The notes beneath the pieces were generated by a model. That model was not told the origin of the DNA and searched no databases. It saw only the letters and a list, made by a program, of their open reading frames with translations. Of a stretch of DNA of 64,000 nucleotides, positions 1 through 12,907 are shown in pieces. This DNA is from Planococcus citri (taxonomy: Eukaryota > Arthropoda > Insecta > Hemiptera > Pseudococcidae), in NCBI RefSeq assembly GCF_950023065.1, contig NC_088679.1, positions 75,516,001-75,580,000 of the forward strand, in the 5' to 3' direction. The position numbers were made by a program, and so were the translations under genes. The first letter of the stretch is position 1. The number at the start of each line of letters is the position of its first letter.

Positions 1-685
1 TGAACCATACAGTAATGGGGTCTGCGATGTGTTTTTAAATTTCTGGTATGTCAAAGTACAAAGTGAACAAATCAGTGACTAGAATCGCGCTACTTTTTTC
101 AGCTAGGTAGTAAAATCGTAATGGCATTAGAGTTTATTCAAGCAATCAAAAAAAAGTCATTCGCTGATATTTTACAAGCAGGCCGATCTTTTTTCATTTT
201 AAATTGTCTCAGACTGATATATTTTAAAGTCTTCCTCTCGAATATCATTGCAACATACCTGTACATTGTACAATACCTTTACCAGCTTGAAAACAATACG
301 ATTTCAACCTATTGTTTCTTTCACATGTTTTCTATTCATGTATAGCATCTGTGCTTCTTCACCTTTACGTATACCTAGTACCTCTACCTGCTAATGCAAG
401 TATTTCAACAAAATCTGAAACAGACACTGTCTGTTGCCTATACATAATCAAGGGTCTGTTGTCTGTCTCATGTATATTATTGTGTTTGTAGCGTCGGTTT
501 GTAGTTAGTATGTAACGTGCTAACGCGCTTTGAAAAATAGGCTGAAGAAAACCGGAATCGAATTCCACAACGGCCGAGGTAGAGGAAGTCGAATGGAGGG
601 GAAAAGTGGAAGCGTAGGTGATTCACTCTTCATGTTGAATCTTCGCGAACGCGAACAGTCCAACCAGAAAATTAACCCGTCTGTA

Positions 686-1125
686 GGCGCAAATCGGTCA
701 AAAGTTCCGCAAAGGGATTTCCAGCGCACCCTGGTCGAAAGTACCGAATACATATGAATTGATATGAATCGAGTCCGATTTCGAACATTTTCCGGCGCAC
801 CCTGGTCGAAAGTACCGACATGCCGATTTTGAACGCTTTCTGGCGCACCCTGGTCAAAAGTACCGAAAAATTGTAAATTAATAAATTCAAGTTGCATTTC
901 ACAAATTGAACTTGAATTTAATTTCAGTAGGCATTTAGACACTATCCACTCGGATAGGTCAAAAAAAAATTGATTTTGGTATTTTAGACCTGATTGAACC
1001 GAAAAAATTTATTTCGGTACTTTTGACCAGGGTGCGCCGGAAAAGATCGATTTCGGAACTTTCGACCAGGGTGCGCTGGAAAATATTCAAAATCAGAATT
1101 TCAGTACTTTTGACCAGGGTGCGCC
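686..1125. repeat. Seven 25-bp repeats in mirrored orientation
   Basis: Four copies of a motif with core GGCGCACCCTGGTC lie on the plus strand (686, 723, 794, 842; the first is diverged). Three reverse-complement copies with core GACCAGGGTGCGCC lie on the right (1014, 1053, 1101). About 145 bp of AT-rich DNA separates the two sets. The spacer between copies also repeats in part, so the block is an array folded into an inverted repeat. On the minus strand the left copies encode a repeated peptide around GTFDQGAPE, but the reading frame is short and probably incidental. It could be the end of a transposon or a protein-binding array. Confidence 0.85.
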
Positions 1126-1129
1126 AAAA

Positions 1130-2000
1130 ATAGCATGCGACTGCTCGAGGGTTAATTTGTCAGATATGTACATTTTAGAACTGAAAAGAAAGAATAGATT
1201 CTACGGAAAATTTACGTATTCGCATTAACTGACTGTTCCATGGTGTTATCAAAAATTAATTATAGGTAGGAGGATATCAACTGGTTGTAGTGACCCATAA
1301 TTGGCAGCCTATAATTTTTCGATTAGTACTATTAGAGCAGTGCGCGGTATTTCACCACCAGCAGCACAGTTTGCGAAGTGTAGAAAGCTGTACTACCAGT
1401 TGTACTGTGGTGGGGCACGGACTGGCTTAAAAGAGCCTATGGGGAAATCATGAAAATTGTGGCCTACGGGTAAAACCGGTAAAAGTCATTTTTAAAAAAA
1501 CTTTTCATTGGTTTTTATGATTTTTCAATTTTTTTTTATTTTGGTGGAATATTTGAAAAAATGTCGTCAGGATTCTTTAGGGGGGGGGAGGCAAAACCAA
1601 ATTTTTAAACATGAAATATCAAAAATAGAGGTACTTTTCAAAAAACTTTTCGTGATTTAATAATGATTTTGTAAAAATGAAGGAAAAATTAGTGCAAGAA
1701 CGAAGCGAGAGTGAACATTTTTCGAAAAAATGGATCTTAAACTAAAAAAAAGAGTCAATTTTTGCGTGTTTCATTCCAAACTTTTGCTTGCAAGAGGGGG
1801 GATGGTCCCCTTCCTTCCACACTTCACACTTGGCTAAGTCATTGCCTTTTTAATACGACACATAACTACGTTGCAAATATTCGTCAATTTTCGTCATTTA
1901 CCTGAGAAAGTCTTTCAATATTGTAAAATGTGTTTTTCATCATAAAATACCTTTAAAATATGTTTAAAATACACTTTTCTCACGGATATTTTCTTTGGCA
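1130..2000. other. Non-coding stretch without recognised gene
   Basis: AT-rich sequence with a short G run near 1581 and a stretch around 1690 (GAACGAAGCGAGAGTGAAC) related to the gagcgaagcgag motif seen in transposons at 16 kb and 44 kb. I see no convincing reading frame or exon. Confidence 0.5.
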
Positions 2001-2004
2001 GTGA

Positions 2005-2430
2005 GTGCTGCCATGCACATCTATTTGCACTGCTAGCTGTGTGATTAGTAGCGCAAAGCGGCATTTGCTACCATAGCGTGAGTGGGAGCATAAATAGCTG
2101 CACTACTAGTTGCGCTACTGCGGATGCCACCAAATTCTATAGAGGTGCGATGCCGCTGTACGCTTCTATTCGCACCCTAGCTGTGTGATTAGTAGCGCAA
2201 AGCGGTATTCACTACCATAGCGTGAGTGGGAGCGTAGATAGCTGCACTACTGGTTGCGCTACCGTGGCAAGTCTTTTTTTTCTTTGGTGGTGGGTGCTGC
2301 CAAACGCACCTATTTTTGCCGCTAGCAGCATGGTTAGCAACAACGCTTCTAGCTGGGCGAATAGGAGCAGAAATCGCTGCACTGCTAGTAGCGCAACGGT
2401 AGCATGGCATATTTACGCCATGGTAGTGAG
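2005..2430. repeat. Tandem repeat, about 144-bp unit, three copies
   Basis: The phrase GCTGTGTGATTAGTAGCGCA occurs at 2036 and again at 2180, 144 bp apart, with long matching flanks (gtgagtgggagc, agctgcactact, gttgcgctac). A more diverged third copy follows at about 2290-2420. GC content is higher than the surroundings. Short open frames on both strands here are by-products of the repeat. Confidence 0.85.
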
Positions 2431-2949
2431 CACAGCTATACACTGCCAATTTCACCGCCACTTCTCATACTACAACATTGCAAAGTGAAGAGTAATTTAC
2501 TTAAAAATTTGTGAATGTGTTAGTAATAGTAGCGGTGCTACCATACGCTACTAGTAGCGCAGCTAATTCTTTGCCAGCTGGGTTCTTTCTTTTTGTTTAC
2601 CATTGAGAAAGATTTCACCCAAATGTGGATCAACCCCAAAGAGCATAAATGTAAGTAGATGTACTTCTATCGAGTGTACCAAAAGAGAGCTTTAAGCGCA
2701 ATTAACATTATGGTCCTCCGAGGAGCCGGATACTGTGAGAACTACATATGTCGTTTTTCCATTAAAATATTATCTAATCAAATTTCATGTTTGTCTGTTA
2801 ATTCGACATTGGTGATATTCCATCCAGATTTAGCCAATTTTAGCCACTGTACCTACCTACCTACGTATTACCCTAAATTTAAACAGCTATGTTCTTTAAT
2901 TAATTCAAACGATCTTGATAAAAACTTTATAGCTGTTGGCTCTTTGATT

Positions 2950-3440
2950 CCCACAATCGTCTCATGATCGTAAAACTCTTTAAATTAAATCATGCTATTC
3001 ATCTCGAGAACATTTGCTTATTGCCATTGAAAATTTCAGGCAGGAGATTGGTTTTCATCTCATCAATTGTGTAAAAATATTCATAATTATATTGATCTAT
3101 GAAGAATTGATTTTATCGTTAGCTGATGAGCTATCTAGTACCAAGTAACCACAAGCATGGACTTGTACTGAAAATGAGACATCATCCCACCCAACTGACG
3201 AACTAACTACCGAGCTGAAAAATTTCTGGTAGGAGATTGGTTTTTATCCCATCAATTGGGTAAAAATATCAATATATTGATCTATGACGAATTGATTTTA
3301 TCGTTAGCTGATGAGCTATCTAGTTACCAAGCAACTACAAGCATGGACTTGTGATGGGGAATGAAACATCATCCCACCCAGCTGATGAACTAACTACAGA
3401 ACAACCACAAGCATGGACATGTGATGGGCACGAAACATCA
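2950..3440. repeat. Tandem repeat, about 189-bp unit, with a paralogue at 5160-5330
   Basis: AGGAGATTGGTTTT starts at 3042 and again at 3231. Both copies continue through a shared stretch (gatctatga-gaattgattttatcg, gagctatctagt, caagcatggact). A third partial copy follows at about 3390-3430. The left flank (ctcatgatcg, aaactctttaaatta, ctcgaga) recurs at 5160-5330, and 4000-4100 resembles 5430-5620. So 2.95-4.1 kb and 5.16-5.62 kb are diverged copies of one segment. No coding potential recognised. Confidence 0.8.
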
Positions 3441-5921
3441 CTGGAGGAGTGTTCACAAAAAGAAGTTGACCCCACTTTGTATTCTATGAAGAGCTGAGTT
3501 GATCAGCACAATAGTGAGCCGCGATGGCCGATGGCATCCAACACCAATTCCGGAATGTACAGAGATCGGTCATGGAATCTATCAAGGTTAGTAAACATAT
3601 AACCAATCGAACTACCGAAACAGAATGGGGGGGAGGGGGCGTCTTGATCACCAACTATGATGCTTCAATTTGTGATTGAAATCATTATTATAATCATAGA
3701 GTCGGGATTGAATTCGCAAATTAAATTTTTACTTTTCATTCCATTCATCTAATATAGCATTACTTTTGGTTTTTGTCATAATTGATTGAAATTTTGAGAT
3801 ATCTCATCACTGTAAAGTGAAGATCTCACTTCTCAGCGAGCGTTGCCGCGGGTTTACCTCAAATTATGAAAATTAGGATAGTTTGTTATTGAAACTTTAC
3901 ATTTTTCAATTCCCATTCACAGCTTCTAGAAAGATATCGTGGTATCAAATGGCATTTTCAACGAAAAAATCACTATGCCTTTTCACTACTTTTTTCAAAC
4001 TCGCGCCGCCTTTCTACATACAAAAAAAAATTAACAAAGTTCACATATTCCAACACTGTTGCTAATTTCATCAAAAATAAACTTTTTAAAAAATAATTCG
4101 AGGGTTTTTGTTGCATATTATTTACTGAATAATTTTTCCAAAATTGCAAATCAATTCGAAAACAGTGGAGCGTTTTAATTTTACCGCTCAATTCGAGCGT
4201 ATTCAAAAATCAACAATTTTCCAAGATATTTTCATGGTTTATTGTTAATCGTTACTGCCAAGTTGTTTACCCACTGTAAAACTGAATCATTGTGAGAATT
4301 GCGGTAATAGCAACTTCTCCAAAGCTGTTAAAGAACGGTAAGTAATTAGCATGCCTATTTTGATTTTTCAGCTTACAAATACATAAATTTTCACTATAAA
4401 GTGATGTTTGATAATTTCAAATCCAATAAGGATTACAAAAGCAATTTTTCATTATAATCTAATTCAAGATCAACTCACCACGTTTAAATTAACTAACAAA
4501 TCTTTAAAAAGCAACACCTTCGGAAATGTAGGTACTCACCTGAAATCAAATAAGTATCATTTACAAATTAATTATAATGCTTGATTAAACAAAATTCTCC
4601 TATTCAGCTTTATGACACTTGATGTACATAAAACAAATGCCCTGAATTAGAGAACCAAGATTTGGGATCCCCTTATGGAAAATTGATCACTGAGAGATAA
4701 TCATCCTAATCAAATACCATCTTTGGGAAATGGTACATTTTTTCTTAAAACATGTGGGGTAAGAAAACACCACTGTTTGCTGATAATTTTTTTTTAAAAA
4801 CTGTATGAATATCATTTTTACGTTTCCTACAACATGTAAGGTATTGATTAATGATTTCTTTGATTTTGGAGGTTTTTTTTTTTTTTTAGACCTCTGAATA
4901 TTATTTTTACAACAAATTACCTAATACATAGTAAAATTATAAAATAAAATACCCAACATCATTGTATGTACATATTAATAAATACACAATTGGGTAAGTA
5001 TTCAGATAAACATAAACTTGCACAATTACACCATGAAGACACTTTGAGAAACATCAATTAGCAGGCTTTGACAAACAAAGAACTCTACACAGCCTATTAA
5101 GGATACCTATACTATGTATTACTCCTAAATTCGGATCGCCATGTTTTTTATTTAAATTGATTCTCACAATCATCTCATGATCGTCAAACTCTTTAAATTA
5201 AAGCATGTCATTCATCTCGAGAAGATCTGCAAATCATCACTGAAAATTTCAGATACGAGATTGGTTTTTACCTCATCAATTAGGTAAAAATATTCATATA
5301 CTGATCTATGAAGAATTCATTACAATTGTTATTTTATTATCTTCAGCTACCCATTATTCCACCTTTACTATTTTTTTCAGTAAGTACTTTTTTCAAACGA
5401 AATTTTCAGAACGCTCTTCATTCAATTACCCTGCCATCCTTTCCTCAAACAAAAAAAAATTGACAAAGTCGAATTTTTCACAGGAAAGTTTTTGAAGAAA
5501 TTATTGAAATTGAAAGAAAATTTACCAGTTAAACTGATGTCACATACATATTCTAACACTGTTGCTAATTTCCTCATAAATAAACTTTATTTTAAAAAAA
5601 TTTGAAAGTTTTTTTTACATGTTTGAGTTCTTTGATTTTTGACTAAAATCACTACTTTTTCATTACTTTCGCCACCTGTTAAATACCCGGTATTCGGTCG
5701 GCGACCACAAGTCAAGTTTCTGGAGCAGGCAGATCACGCAGATCAGCGTAGACCCTCGACAAACAAAAAAACGTATCTTTGTTCGAACGCAATTACTTTA
5801 CGTCAGAATTACTCTGAAACATCCTCCATCGAAAAATAAACCATTTTATGTTCTTCTTTTAGTTTTTGGGACATTTTTCATCTTCAAGTCAGAAATTTTT
5901 CGAGTCACCCAATTCTCAAGA

Positions 5922-7307
5922 GGGTCATTCCACGTCAATTCGACTAAGAAGTTGTAGGTGGGTTCAACGATTTTTTTGAAGTTTTTTCTGTGGAAATACC
6001 TTCCGAAGGGATGACCAATGACGCGAATCGCATCCCTCTAGCCCATTTATAACGGCAGCTAGAGGGTGTCAAAGTTTTCAGTGAACCTAAAATATCATCC
6101 ATTTCAGCAATGGATTACTCGATAATCGCGATACCAACCAAAATGGAATTTCTTTCCATAGTTAGAGGGGTTTTGAAAGGCTTTTTGGTGATATCGTAAA
6201 AATCAGTGTTGCCACTTTTTTTCGTACGGAAAATTAGCTCAAAAAGTTTCAAAACGTAGTTTTCATATCGTTCCGACTCTCAAAAATTTTGAAAAAATAT
6301 ATTATGGACAACATTTCATGGTGAACAACATATTACAAAATTGAGATGGCATTATGTCGGAAAGTCGATTTAAAAAAATTCAAAGATTGCGGAAAAAATG
6401 TGATTTTTTGATTTCGAACATGAAAAAAAGTTTTGATTGGTGAAGTTGACCCATTTGATACTCACTTTTACGTATCCGTTGAAAAAGTTTTGAAATGAAC
6501 TCATCACAAAAAACCAAAATTCGAAAAAATTCAAGAAATGGACGAATTCTAATTTTTTTCCTATGAGTGTATTTTTTTCATCAACTTTTTCATGAAATAC
6601 GTCAGAAAGAGGTCAAAATAATACAACTGAGGAAATTTAAACTTTTTTTTGAAGTTTGAAATTGAAAATTGAATTTTTTCGAATTTTGATTTTTTGGTGA
6701 CGAGTTCATTTCGTCGAGTGAAAGGGGTTTTTCAACTATTTCAACAGATACCTAAAAATAGGGGCCAAATGGGTCAACTTTACCCATCAAAACTTTTTTT
6801 CATGTTTTGAATCAAAAATTCACATTTTTTCGCAAACTTTAAAATTTTTTAAGTCGATTTTGCGACATAGTGCCATTCCAATTTTTATTATGTTGTTCAG
6901 CATGAACAGTTGTCCATAATATATTTTTTTTCAGAATTTTTGAGATTCGAAATGATATGAAAACTACGTTTTGAAACTTTTCCAGCTAATTTTTTGTACG
7001 AAAAAAAGTGGCAACACTGATTTTTATGATATCACCAAAAAGCCTTTCAAAACCTCTAACTATGGGGAAAAGTTCCATTTTGGTAGGTATCGCGGTTATC
7101 GAGCAATCCACTGCTGAAATGGATGACATTTTAGGTTCACTGAAAACTTTGACACCCCCTGGCCCCTTGCTGCCGTTAAAAATGGGCTAGAGGGTTGCGA
7201 TTTGCGTCATTGGTCATCCCTTCAAAAGGTCTTTCCACAGGAAAAATTTCAAAAAAAATCGCCAAACCCACCTACCACTTCTTGGTCGAATTGACCTGGA
7301 ATGACCC
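5922..7307. mobile_element. Palindromic DNA transposon, copy A (GGGTCATTCC family)
   Basis: The element starts GGGTCATTCCACGTCAATTC and ends with the imperfect reverse complement (ttgacctggaatgaccc). The two halves stay complementary over most of their length: the left-arm segment with gttgccactttttttcgtacg near 6212 is mirrored in the right arm near 7000. It is flanked by the direct repeat AAGA (5918-5921 and 7308-7311), read as a 4-bp target-site duplication. No transposase frame is present, so it is non-autonomous. Further copies lie at 20289-21070 (truncated), 45606-47014 (complete) and 39874 (end only). The superfamily is not established. Confidence 0.85.
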
Positions 7308-7319
7308 AAGAACAAAGCC

Positions 7320-9300
7320 TGGTCTCATATTGTACAGCTAGAGCTCCTCAAAATTGGAAATTTTCTTCTCAATTCAGAAGGTGGCCTCATACTAGAGTAC
7401 CAATATTGATTGGAGGGAATGGGTGGCTGATGATAGTCTCATCTTGAAAATTGGCCGACACAAAAATAATATGAAATTTTCAAAAACTTATCAATTTTGA
7501 TTCAACTGTGTTTGGATTTACATAGATAAAATGAACAAATATGGAATAATTTTCCAATAAAACCCAACACCTTTGTATGTAGGATGAGTAATACAAAAAA
7601 AAAATCGAACTTTCAAGGTACCTAACATCTACCTTAATATTATACAAACAACTCCGCACGTGAAAATAGGTAAATTATTATAAGTATTTTTTTTCCGCAG
7701 CACACGATATCAAAAAAGAAAAGCAATAAAATAAAAACAAAATGTCTCCCAGTGCCAAAGGTATATAACGCGAGCTCTTGTGCTCGTACATATTCGTCTA
7801 CATTCACACTGCACGCATTGTATTGCTTCAGTTGTAGGAAAACCCCCTAGAGTAATGAAGTGGGAGAGGAAGAGGAAACCACGCAGCGCCGAATTTCCTC
7901 TCAGACATGAATTATGGCCGTATCTAAATGTAACCTACGCATCGGTAAAATAAACATTTTTTACCACGCGGTGGCATTTTTTTCCATAGCACAACTTTCT
8001 CTCTTTCGTTTAGCTACTCGTAACTTTTTTCACCAGTTCGTATCGCCAGTAAGAAGTATAGAGAAGAAGAATGTACCCTGCTTTCACGTACTTTTTCGTT
8101 CCAACGACGACGACGACGACGATGCGATGCTTAAAAGCAAGTTGAAATAACAAAATGTTCTAGGCTGAGAGGGTACAACAACGTACAATTTGTCGGATAA
8201 GATGTATGAACACTGTGCGAGATGTTATTCTACGTGTATTGTAAAGGCTGAAAAATTTCAACTGTTTATCAATAGTAGTAAGAGTAAAAGTATAGAGAAT
8301 AGATTCGGCCAAGCATACATAGGCAAAGCGAGGAAGTTTTATAAAGAATGAGAAAGTATATAGAACTGAAGCCAAAGGCCTCTTGAAGTAAAAATTGTTG
8401 AGAGTATTTGGGAAGCATGTAAAATGATGGAAATCGTTATACTTGTATTTTTTCTACATATATCTATGTTTACATTAGGTGAGAACGATAAAGGCTGTAA
8501 GTTTTATCACCTGAGAAGTAGGTTTTTTCTCCCCTTAGGCCTTTTTTCAAACCATTTTACTAGACAGAACCTCATCTTGGTAATACCTATCGTAATATTT
8601 TGGCCCAGTTTCAAATAAAATGATGACCAAAAGTGTGGTTAAAAAATTCATCTTTTCTTTCTCATTATTTCAGTTTCGGAGTTAAAGGAAACAATGAACT
8701 TGAGATTTTCATTCAATGGATAAGGCACCTTTTTAACACCAAATTATCGTACATATTTTGTCATTTCACCCTCATCCCCTCACTCGAAAAATACGGGAAA
8801 CTAAACCGCAGTTTACGCTTCGACAGCTTCTCTCTCGTTCCTTCTTCGTCGCGAATTAGCAATTGAGAACACACGCGGTATATTTTCATTATCATTATTG
8901 ACACGATAAATCACCGGATCTTACGGCGTTTTTCGGGTATTCGGCAGTCGGGACGCTGCTGAGTAATATTAATGCTTCTTTTTTACGTTTCTCGGCGTCG
9001 TTAAATCTAAATTATAACGGATATTTCGCAGGTACGCGTGTACGATAAAAGCCAAACCGAAGACAGACGAGCGACGTTAATGCAGCCTTAGCTACGTTGG
9101 AATGAAGAGAAGACGGTGCATGCCGTGTGCGCGAATTCCGGAGTCAACGGCATAGTAAAGCTGATAACACGCTTTAGAATTTAATAAGATCTCTCGATTC
9201 TTTTCTTTCTCTCCAGCTACAGGTTGTGTTGTGTTATAAAATGGCAGAAAGGAAAGTCTAAACTGTGCTTTTTTTTCTCGAGCAATTATTATTTTTCGAG
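7320..9300. other. Intergenic; CpG-containing patches may hold promoters or untranslated exons
   Basis: No convincing coding exon. Two patches are richer in CG than their surroundings: 7740-8160, with a TATA motif and a short (CGA)n run near 8105, and 8760-9240. In an AT-rich insect genome such patches often mark promoters, 5' untranslated exons or conserved regulatory DNA. That reading is inference. Confidence 0.4.
7762..7768 (+). promoter_or_regulatory. Possible TATA box
   Basis: TATATAA followed by a CG-containing stretch and a candidate start region about 30 bp downstream. No coding exon could be tied to it, so this is only a motif-level call. Confidence 0.25.
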
Positions 9301-10540
9301 AGAAAAATTAAACATCATTAAATAGTGGAGATCGTTGACAATGATGAAGACGGTGATTGTCATCAGTCAATTCGAGAGGATGAAAAATACGTTTAGACAT
9401 TTCAGCATTTTCAACCCCGAATACTGACAAATCACCGGAATATTTTCAGCATCTATCGATGTAGGTATTCAAGGAACGAACGCTGGTTTTAGAACTTAGT
9501 GGTCATTGCAACCATCGACAAGTACAAAATAAATACAAAATAATACTGAGAACACTCACTCGCGAATTTGTAAGTGGTTACGAGCTCTAGTTCAAAATTG
9601 TATCTATTGCTGATTTATCAACGTGTGTTAAAACTATTTAACAGGTTACGGGCTTAGAGCTGGTCCACTGTGCATAGCACAGTATTCTCGAAAATATCTA
9701 TTATATGAAATGGAGAGCCCCTTAGGTTGGAAAGGGTATAGCGGGTTAAGTATGGTGATTTGGCCCTTGAAACAGTTATTGACCGCTCCTACCCTAAAAG
9801 GTCAACCATGATGAGAAAAAACTGTGATGAAAATTTTGGACCCCTAGAGCAAGTATTTTGGGGGGGGAGGGGCTAAAATGTCTTTTTTTTCTTAATTTTC
9901 TCACTAGACGCCATTTTTCACCAAATGCTGATAAAAATTTCGAGTTTTTTTAGATCGGTTCTAAAGAGTTCAAAGAACAAAACCAATTTAGGAAAAAAAA
10001 TTTGGGCAATTTTTTTCATGTACTTAATATTGTTTGAAAAAGGAGATCTCCACAAAATCGAAAATTACCGACTAGCAGGTTTATCTGCAACACTATCAAT
10101 TTTTCTTTTTCAAAATTAATTTAAAAAATAGTATTAGAAACATCTTAATAAGTGGGGCTGGGATTTTCAAGCGCTATCAATGCTATCATATACTTACATA
10201 TTTCAAGGGCTATAAAAATGCAGGAAAAATGCAAAAATAAGCGCTATCAAAGCCCACTACGTTACATAACAAAATTAAGATTTTTCAAACCCAAAAAGAT
10301 ACCTCCCATAAATGTACAACTTGAATCAGAATGAACTAAAAGAAGAAAATGAAAAAAAAAAATCACAAAAACCAATAGTCCAGGTAATTAGACAAAAAAG
10401 GAGGGTCATTGAGAAAAGTGAGGTAGAAATCAGAAAGCTGAATTTTGGTATACATGATCTATTTTTATGTGCTGAACACGAATCTGACGAGTCCCCGCGC
10501 GTCCCTGGTGAGCGTTCTCCCACAGTGTGGATTTTAGCCC
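9300..10540. other. Non-coding stretch without recognised gene
   Basis: AT-rich DNA with a G run near 9860. The plus-strand open frames here (for example 9925-10119) are low-complexity Lys/Phe/Asn-rich translations with no supporting splice or start context. Confidence 0.4.
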
Positions 10541-10545
10541 TCCAA

Positions 10546-11655
10546 AACCAGTTTTTTGCAATTTTCTCCCCCGCATTGCATTTCAGCGAGAAATATGTGG
10601 TTAGATAAGAATCTATACGTCAAATTTCCGATCTAGTGATATATCAACTGTCCATCTACCCCCAAGGGGGGCGGAGCCAGAATTATTCAAATGTGAAGGG
10701 TTTTCCCAAAAACACAAAAAAGATATAGGCGCATAGGAGGGGTGAAATGTCCTCCAAGAGCGTTCGGGTTGATACCAGCATGGAAAGTGGGTACCATCGA
10801 GAAACTTCAACGTGAAAAATTGCAGATCCACACTACTTCCCCTTTTTGAGGAACCCTCCCCCCCTTTTCTGAAATTTCAATAACACTTTTCTCAGCCCAA
10901 TTTCAACCGATTTTGAAAATTTTTCAGTATGATACCTACGTATGTACATATATCCTTAGTAGGTATCCCCACAAAAATTGTCAGCCCCCTCCCCTCATAT
11001 ATATCCCTCAAAATGATGTAAAATTGTGTCTTAGGGAGGGTCGGGGGTAAAATGGGAAGTTTTTTGGGGAAAATAGCTAAGAATTAATGAGTAGGGTGTC
11101 CTTTTCTCATGATTCGATACCGCTGAGCACGAATATGACGTTAAGATTTTTTGCTACACTCATCTAGCCCTCTCCAGAGCACTTGGCCCCCTCAATTTTT
11201 ACCGTTGTTAAAAAGCATAAAATACGCTATTTTGAGGGGTAAATATGAGGGAAGCGGGTTGAATGAAAAATTTTCAAAATCGGTTGAAATGAAGCTGAGA
11301 AAAGTGTTATTGAAATTTCAGAGAAGGGGGGGTTTCCCCAAAAAGGGGAGGTAGTGCGGATCTAAAATTTTTCACGTTGAAGTTTCTCGATGGTACCCAC
11401 CTTCCATACTATGTAGTATCAACCCGAACGCTCTTGGAGGACATTTCACCCCTCCTATGCGCCGATATCTTTTTTGTGGTTTCTAGAAAACCCCTCACAT
11501 TTGAATAATTCTAGCTCCGCCTCCCTTGGGAGTAGAAGGACAGTTGATATATGTATCACTAGATCGGAAATTTGACGTAGATTTTTTTATCTAACCACAC
11601 ATTTTTCGCTAAAACGCAATGCAGAGGAGAAAATGGCGAAAAACTGAAATTGGGG
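10546..11655. repeat. Long inverted repeat (foldback element)
   Basis: The left arm (about 10546-10930) is mirrored by the right arm (about 11250-11655). Matching landmarks are GTGGTTAGATAAGAATC against its complement near 11590, CGGGTTGATACCA against 11420, and TCGATGGTACCCAC on the right against 10790 on the left. A spacer of about 300 bp sits between. The arms are a few tens of base differences apart, so the element is not very recent. No transposase frame and no clear target duplication were seen. It is a different family from the GGGTCATTCC palindromes. Confidence 0.8.
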
Positions 11656-12144
11656 GAGGTCCCACCCTCTTCCTGAGGGTTAGCACACCCCCCTAGCTAG
11701 CGATGGAAACTTTTAGTATGTTGTTTAGAGTGGTATTCTACACGTTTTAGAAAAAATTACCCTTTGATAAGAATTTTTCCGATCTCTATGTCCAGTTCTC
11801 CCGTACTACAATGTGTATGTACCTAATACCTATCCATTAAGTATTTATCCACTTAAACACTGATTTACGAAGTATACTTCGTAAGTAATTTTTTCCGCCA
11901 GTTTTTCCCAGCTTTTTGGGTGCAATTACTCATACGTCGCTACAAATGGAACTTCAAGTAAACAAATTTTTCTTAAAAAACCTGCTTAAGGATTGAAAAA
12001 ACGATTAGGCAGCTTCGCTCTCGGGCTCACTCGTATATGTGCTGATTTTTTCAATTTTTATTAAAAGTTTCGTGTCAGTAAAAGGTGTTTTTCTCAATAT
12101 TAATATGTATGTGCGAAAAAGGTGGTAAAAATTACTTGAAAAAA

Positions 12145-12249
12145 AAAGATTTTAAGAAAGTCTTTGACACAGTGAACCATAACAACTTAATGATTAATGC
12201 ATTGACAGGCTTGGGTATCCCTCTACAACTCAAGACTGATTTTGCATAG
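12145..12249 (+). pseudogene. LINE reverse-transcriptase fragment
   Basis: The plus-strand frame from 12145 reads KDFKKVFDTVNHNNL, then a GLGIP-like segment, and ends at a TAG at 12247-12249. (D/L)FKKAFDTVNHxxL followed by a G(I/V) segment is the typical reverse-transcriptase block 2 of Jockey/CR1/RTE-like non-LTR retrotransposons. Only about 34 codons remain and no other RT motif (such as the FADD box) was found nearby, so it is a small dead relic. Confidence 0.75.
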
Positions 12250-12907
12250 AAAGCAATATTACATATAAGCTATATCGAGCTGAAAAGCAAAAATTACCAT
12301 CGAGAAACAACTCAAGATTATTTCACCAGACAGAGGAAAGTAAAATTAAAAGTCAACCTTACCTACCTACCTTATCATTGTTTTCTTCAATTTTAGCTAT
12401 AAAAGCTCTTTTTTTTCTGTCAAATTTGTCAAATTGGCAGTTTTTGGCCAAAAATTTCTCGAAAAAAATGTTCTTGATTTTTTGATAAATTGCCAAAAAG
12501 TAGCAAATTTTTTCAAAATTACTCAAAAGTGATCCCAATTTTTGTCAAGATTTTTAAAAAAGGTCTGCCGAATTTTCCAAGAAAAACTGGGACAAAATTT
12601 CTGCTTTTTGCAAAAACTGTTCACACTCTATTCGATTCTAATCATTGTTGCTCCATTCAAGTTGAAAACCAAGGACCCTCTGGGGCCTGCCCAGATCATC
12701 AATCCAGAATAATTTTTAATAAATTATGTATTATTGCATACGAAACTAACTAAACCTAATCTAACTTGCAGCATTATTGAAAATGAAATCTTAATTATTA
12801 CTAAAATAGATGTGGATGACTATGTGATAGAAAGGAGGGTAAAACACTGAAATCCTTTATCTCCAATCATTTTTTTCAGCAATCTTGAAAAACATATTCA
12901 GTTTTTC

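Noticed and set aside
520..942. 140-codon minus-strand frame with repeated GTFDQGAPE peptide
   Set aside because: The peptide repeat simply reflects the 25-bp DNA repeat array, which has copies in both orientations; there is no start, splice or homology support.
3524..3586. Short ATG exon MADGIQHQFRNVQRSVMESIK before GTTAGT
   Set aside because: It lies directly after the tandem repeat block with no promoter or second exon; too short to support.
4248..4336. Open stretch with HCENCGNSNFSKAVKE before a GTAAGT donor, suggesting a zinc-binding exon
   Set aside because: No acceptor, no partner exon, and it lies between decayed repeats.
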